The notes under the pieces are model-generated. The model did no database searches. It saw only the letters and a program-made list of their open reading frames with translations, and was not told where the DNA came from. A stretch of 64,000 nucleotides of DNA from the NCBI GenBank assembly GCA_937895705.1, contig CALBKM010000043.1:82707-146706 (forward strand). Direction: 5' to 3'. The position numbers were made by a program, and so were the translations under genes. Shown one piece after another: positions 61,049-64,000 of the stretch. The stretch's first letter is position 1, and every line of letters starts with the position of its first letter. This DNA is from an uncultured Clostridia bacterium (lineage in GTDB: Bacteria; Bacillota; Clostridia; Lachnospirales; Lachnospiraceae).

Positions 61049-62332
61049 TTATTCGGTTACTTCATCAAAACCCGCATGCTCCTTCAACTGCAATGCAGCG
61101 TAGTATGCATACTTCGGACGATACTCGGTATCAAACAAAGTCGGGTTGTACTCTTTTCTCCAGGAAAGCTTATCGGTAAAGCCCCAATAGGTCAAAGCGT
61201 CCATCTTCACCTTACCGGCCTGTGCTCTTTCAATCAAACCGTTTACCAGATTGTAAAGGAAGCGGCCCTGCGTCTTAAAATTCTCATCGGTCGGCTCAAG
61301 CGGATGCTCCCATCTTCCGAGATGCACATCAAGCTCGGTTAAGGTCACCTTAAGGCCGGTGGAACCAAGCTTCTCTACGGTAGCAAAATACTGGTCCAGA
61401 TCATCCTCTGTATAAACATGTGCCTGAAAACCGACACCGTCGATTAAGTAGTTTCCGTTCTCATCTACCAATGTATTTACAAAGTTGTATAAGGTTTCAC
61501 CCTTTAAGTGCTCATTGTAATCGTTATAGAACAAATCGATATGTTCCGGTGCATACTTGTCTGCATAATAGAATGCATGCCACAAATAATCCTCACCGAT
61601 GGTGGTATACCAGTTTGCCCACCAGGTACGAAGGGAACCGTCTTCCATCCATGCCTCGTTTACTACATCATACGCATAGAACATATCGATGTAATCCTTC
61701 TCCTCTAACAATGCAAACACCTGACGGATGTAGCTTTCCATACGTTCCAGCATAACTTCCCTGCTTGCCATATTTCCGGACTCATCAAAGTTCTCATAGA
61801 AAATCCAGTTCGGGGTCTGGCTGTGCCAAATCAAGGTATGACCACGTACTGCCATGCCGTTTTCCTTACACCAGTCTAACATTTTAATGGTATCCGGCGA
61901 GAACTCGACTACCAAATCTCCTGCGGCAATACTTTTGTCTTTATTGAATACGTAATCCGGCTTTAACTCGTTTTCAAACGTAATACTGTTAAAGTTTTCC
62001 TTGATAATCTCCTGGCACTTGGCATCGTATAACATATACGCAGACATACAAGTACCCGCTTTCATTCCGTACTCGGACATTACTCCCTTAATCGTTTCTT
62101 CCACTTCCGGAGCCTGTGTCGGAATCGGAGTCGGCGTCTTGGTCGGCTTCGGAGTTTTGGTCGGTCTCGGAGTCTTCGTCGGCTCTGCTGTCGCAGTCGG
62201 TTCCGGAGTTGCGGTCGGCTGTACCGCCTCCGTCGGTTCCGGTGTCGGAGTTACGTTAGTTTCTTTCGTTCCGCAGGCGGCCATCGCAACAACCAATACC
62301 GCAGCAAGAACACCCAATTTCCATTTTCTCAT
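61049..62332 (-). CDS. Secreted GH10 endo-xylanase lipoprotein, copy 2
   Basis: 427 residues. Signal peptide with lipobox (VAMAAC, Cys20), then about 50 residues of Thr/Pro repeats (TATPEPTATAEPT) as linker, then the GH10 barrel: GHTLIWHSQTP, acid/base in YDVVNEAWM, LFYNDYNE and nucleophile in VTLTELDVH. It should cut xylan at the cell surface. The gene is 20 bp after a closely similar GH10 gene and shares its signal peptide almost residue for residue, so the two arose by tandem duplication. AAGGAG precedes the ATG. Confidence 0.96.
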   Translation of the reverse strand: MRKWKLGVLAAVLVVAMAACGTKETNVTPTPEPTEAVQPTATPEPTATAEPTKTPRPTKTPKPTKTPTPIPTQAPEVEETIKGVMSEYGMKAGTCMSAYMLYDAKCQEIIKENFNSITFENELKPDYVFNKDKSIAAGDLVVEFSPDTIKMLDWCKENGMAVRGHTLIWHSQTPNWIFYENFDESGNMASREVMLERMESYIRQVFALLEEKDYIDMFYAYDVVNEAWMEDGSLRTWWANWYTTIGEDYLWHAFYYADKYAPEHIDLFYNDYNEHLKGETLYNFVNTLVDENGNYLIDGVGFQAHVYTEDDLDQYFATVEKLGSTGLKVTLTELDVHLGRWEHPLEPTDENFKTQGRFLYNLVNGLIERAQAGKVKMDALTYWGFTDKLSWRKEYNPTLFDTEYRPKYAYYAALQLKEHAGFDEVTE

Positions 62333-62351
62333 AATACTATCGTCTCCTTTT

Positions 62352-63611
62352 CTATTCGGTTACTTCATCAAAGCCCGCATATTCCTTCAGCATTAATGCG
62401 CCTGCGTATGCATATTTCGGCTGCCACTTTCTGTCAAGCAACATCGGATTGTACTCCTGTCTCCAGGAAAGTTCATCCGCAAAGCCCCAGAAAGTCAAAG
62501 CATCCATCTTTACGGTACCCGCCTGCACACGCTCCATAATGCCGGTAATCAGGTTGTAGTAGAACTGACCCTGAATCTTCTTATTCTGGTCGGTAGCATA
62601 GCCGATATCATTGTACTTACCGAGGCAAACGTCAAGCTCTGTCAAGTTAATCTTAAGTCCTAAGGTTGCAATCTTATCCATATGCTTAAAGTATAAGTCC
62701 ATATCATCCTTGGTGTAAAGGTGTGCCTGGAATCCGACACCGTCAATCAAATAGTTTCCATCCTCATCCTTTAAGGTCTGGAAGAAGTTGTAAAGTGCTT
62801 CCGTCTTAAACTGCTCATTGAAGTCATTGTAATACAAATCTACGTGCTCCGGAGCATACTTATCCGCAAAATAGAACGCCTGCCATAAGTAGTCCTCACC
62901 GATGGTGGTAAGCCAGTTACTCGGACGCATCGTACCGTCATCCAACCAAGCCTCGTTTACCACGTCATATGCGTAGAACATGTCAAGATAACCCTTGTCT
63001 TCCAACACTTCGAAAACCTGCTTTATGTAGCTTTCCATACGGGCAAGCATCACTTCTCTGCCAACCAGATTTCCGCTGGTATCAAAATTATCATAGAAAA
63101 TCCACTGCGGGGTCTGGCTGTGCCAGATGATGGTATGACCGCGCACTGCCATTCCGTTATCCTGACACCATTTCAACATACTCTCGGTAGCCGGGCTAAG
63201 CTTAACCACTAAATCTCCGGCCGCCTTACTTGCTGCCTGGTCCAAAATGTAATCCGGCTTAAGCTCATTTTCAAAGGTAATACTGTTGAAGTTCTTCTTA
63301 ATGAACTCCTGACTTCTTGCGTCATAAGACATATACTCGGACATACAGGTACCGGCCTTTAAACCGTACTCACCGTACACACCCTTAAAAGTCTCTGTAA
63401 ACTCAGGAATCGGAGTCGCAGTCGGCTTCGGGGTAGCGGTCGGCTTCGGAGTCGCCGTCGGTTCAGGTGTTGCAGTCGGTTCCGGTGTTGCGGTCGGCTG
63501 TATCGCCTCCGTCGGTTCCGGCGTCGTATTCGCATTGTTATCCTTGGTTCCGCAGGCAGCCATCGCAACAACCAAAACTGCTGCAAGAATGCCCAATTTC
63601 CATTTTCTCAT
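62352..63611 (-). CDS. Secreted GH10 endo-xylanase lipoprotein, copy 1
   Basis: 419 residues from ATG 63611. Lipobox Cys20 (VAMAAC), then a repetitive ATPEPTATPEP linker, then the GH10 domain with GHTIIWHSQTP, YDVVNEAWL (acid/base Glu), YYNDFNE and LTELDVC (nucleophile Glu). The residue after the nucleophile strand is Cys rather than the His seen in copy 2. It begins the two-gene xylanase operon, behind a TATAAT promoter overlapped by a LacI/CcpA-like operator. A longer open frame to 63662 lacks a ribosome binding site. Confidence 0.96.
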   Translation of the reverse strand: MRKWKLGILAAVLVVAMAACGTKDNNANTTPEPTEAIQPTATPEPTATPEPTATPKPTATPKPTATPIPEFTETFKGVYGEYGLKAGTCMSEYMSYDARSQEFIKKNFNSITFENELKPDYILDQAASKAAGDLVVKLSPATESMLKWCQDNGMAVRGHTIIWHSQTPQWIFYDNFDTSGNLVGREVMLARMESYIKQVFEVLEDKGYLDMFYAYDVVNEAWLDDGTMRPSNWLTTIGEDYLWQAFYFADKYAPEHVDLYYNDFNEQFKTEALYNFFQTLKDEDGNYLIDGVGFQAHLYTKDDMDLYFKHMDKIATLGLKINLTELDVCLGKYNDIGYATDQNKKIQGQFYYNLITGIMERVQAGTVKMDALTFWGFADELSWRQEYNPMLLDRKWQPKYAYAGALMLKEYAGFDEVTE

Positions 63612-63714
63612 AATACTTTCTTTTCTCCTTTTTCTTTTTCTACCGTCTGCCGTATAAAACATTCATAAGAACATCAATATTTTAACACTGCATTCCGGCA
63701 AATCACGTCACTAA

Positions 63715-63752
63715 TTATAATACGAATTCACCGAAAATGGAAGCGCTTTTCA
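63715..63752 (-). promoter_or_regulatory. Xylanase operon promoter with LacI/CcpA-type operator
   Basis: TATAAT at 63715-63720 (minus strand), 104 bp before the start codon. The palindromic TGGAAGCGCTTTTCA at 63738-63752 lies over the expected -35 position. Its centre AAGCGCTT is typical of LacI-family and CcpA sites (one base longer than the cre consensus). It probably mediates sugar or catabolite repression. Confidence 0.6.
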
Positions 63753-63787
63753 AAATGTTAACAAATTGTTCTTTTTTACTGCTTTGC

Positions 63788-63843
63788 AGTCCCGAAGCTT
63801 CGCTTCTCTTAAACGAAAATAAGAGCATGCTCTTGCAAATATA
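63788..63843. repeat. Palindrome-rich direct repeat, first copy
   Basis: 56 bp that recur exactly 157 bp later. It contains CGAAGCTTCG and AAGAGCATGCTCTT, and leads into GCAAATATATTTGC (63835-63848). Confidence 0.9.
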
Positions 63844-63944
63844 TTTGCATCGCACGCTCTCTCAACGCTCACCTCGAAAATGCTTCGCATTTCCTCGGTG
63901 GCCGTTTGGCTCATGTACTTAAGTACGCAAAAAGACTACTTCGT

Positions 63945-64000
63945 AGTCCCGAAGCTTCGCTTCTCTTAAACGAAAATAAGAGCATGCTCTTGCAAATATA
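63945..64000. repeat. Palindrome-rich direct repeat, second copy
   Basis: Identical to 63788-63843 over 56 bp and cut by the window end, so a longer tandem array is possible. The spacer carries AAATGCTTCGCATTT, GTACTTAAGTAC and GACTACTTCGTAGTC, more small hairpins. Confidence 0.9.

Noticed and set aside
63788..64000. CRISPR array
   Set aside because: The repeat is 56 bp with a 101-bp spacer, only two copies, each made of several palindromes, and no cas gene is present.

Overview
The window looks like a chromosomal piece of a Gram-positive, low-to-mid GC Clostridia, most likely a plant-fibre-degrading member of the Lachnospiraceae. This is an inference from the cysE-cysS-mrnC-rlmB-sigH gene order, a cysteine T-box leader, a TPP riboswitch in front of thiT, MutS2, YhaM and SigH homologues, GH10 and GH43 enzymes, AGGAGG-type ribosome binding sites and lipobox lipoproteins. 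Almost every gene lies on the minus strand. The only plus-strand genes are a three-gene group at 21950-23733 and thiT at 49775. I see no rRNA, tRNA, CRISPR array, transposase or phage gene.

Layout by coordinate. 1-5.7 kb: the N-terminal part of a c-di-GMP phosphodiesterase (runs off the window), two zinc-ribbon proteins, two small lipoproteins (one behind a promoter with two palindromic operators) and a hexapeptide acetyltransferase. 5.8-20.6 kb: a housekeeping block, read from high to low coordinates as T-box, cysE, cysS, mrnC, rlmB, sigH, terminator, trmL, mutS2, a two-component system, a protease-dead HtrA-like protein, yhaM, galE and rlmD. 20.6-31 kb: a cytosolic GH10 xylanase, two unknown plus-strand genes and a DedA protein, two sigma-factor genes around a putative anti-sigma gene, a Fic protein, a sugar kinase, a GNAT enzyme and an S66 peptidase.

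31-49.5 kb: pyrF, then a 12-gene operon (32070-45243) behind one strong promoter, then an HTH-orotate phosphoribosyltransferase fusion, pyrC, truA and a cell-wall amidase. The operon holds a full ADP-L-glycero-D-manno-heptose pathway (gmhA, hldE, hldD, gmhB), three GT9 heptosyltransferase-like genes, two GT2 genes, a large membrane protein and an ABC-2 polysaccharide exporter. It is the most notable system in the window: a heptose-containing surface glycan in what appears to be an organism without LPS.

49.5-64 kb: TPP riboswitch and thiT, two paralogous zinc-ribbon membrane proteins next to an SPFH/zinc-ribbon protein, glyA, degV, greA, a GH43 enzyme, a LuxE-LuxC type fatty-acid reductase pair, and two tandem secreted GH10 xylanases behind a LacI/CcpA-type operator. 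Three intergenic spaces carry unusual palindromic DNA: long cloverleaf-like hairpins at 30787-30996 and 60749-60994, and a tandem array of small palindromes at 63788-64000.

The secreted xylanases would cut xylan outside the cell. The cytosolic GH10 and GH43 enzymes would then trim imported oligosaccharides.
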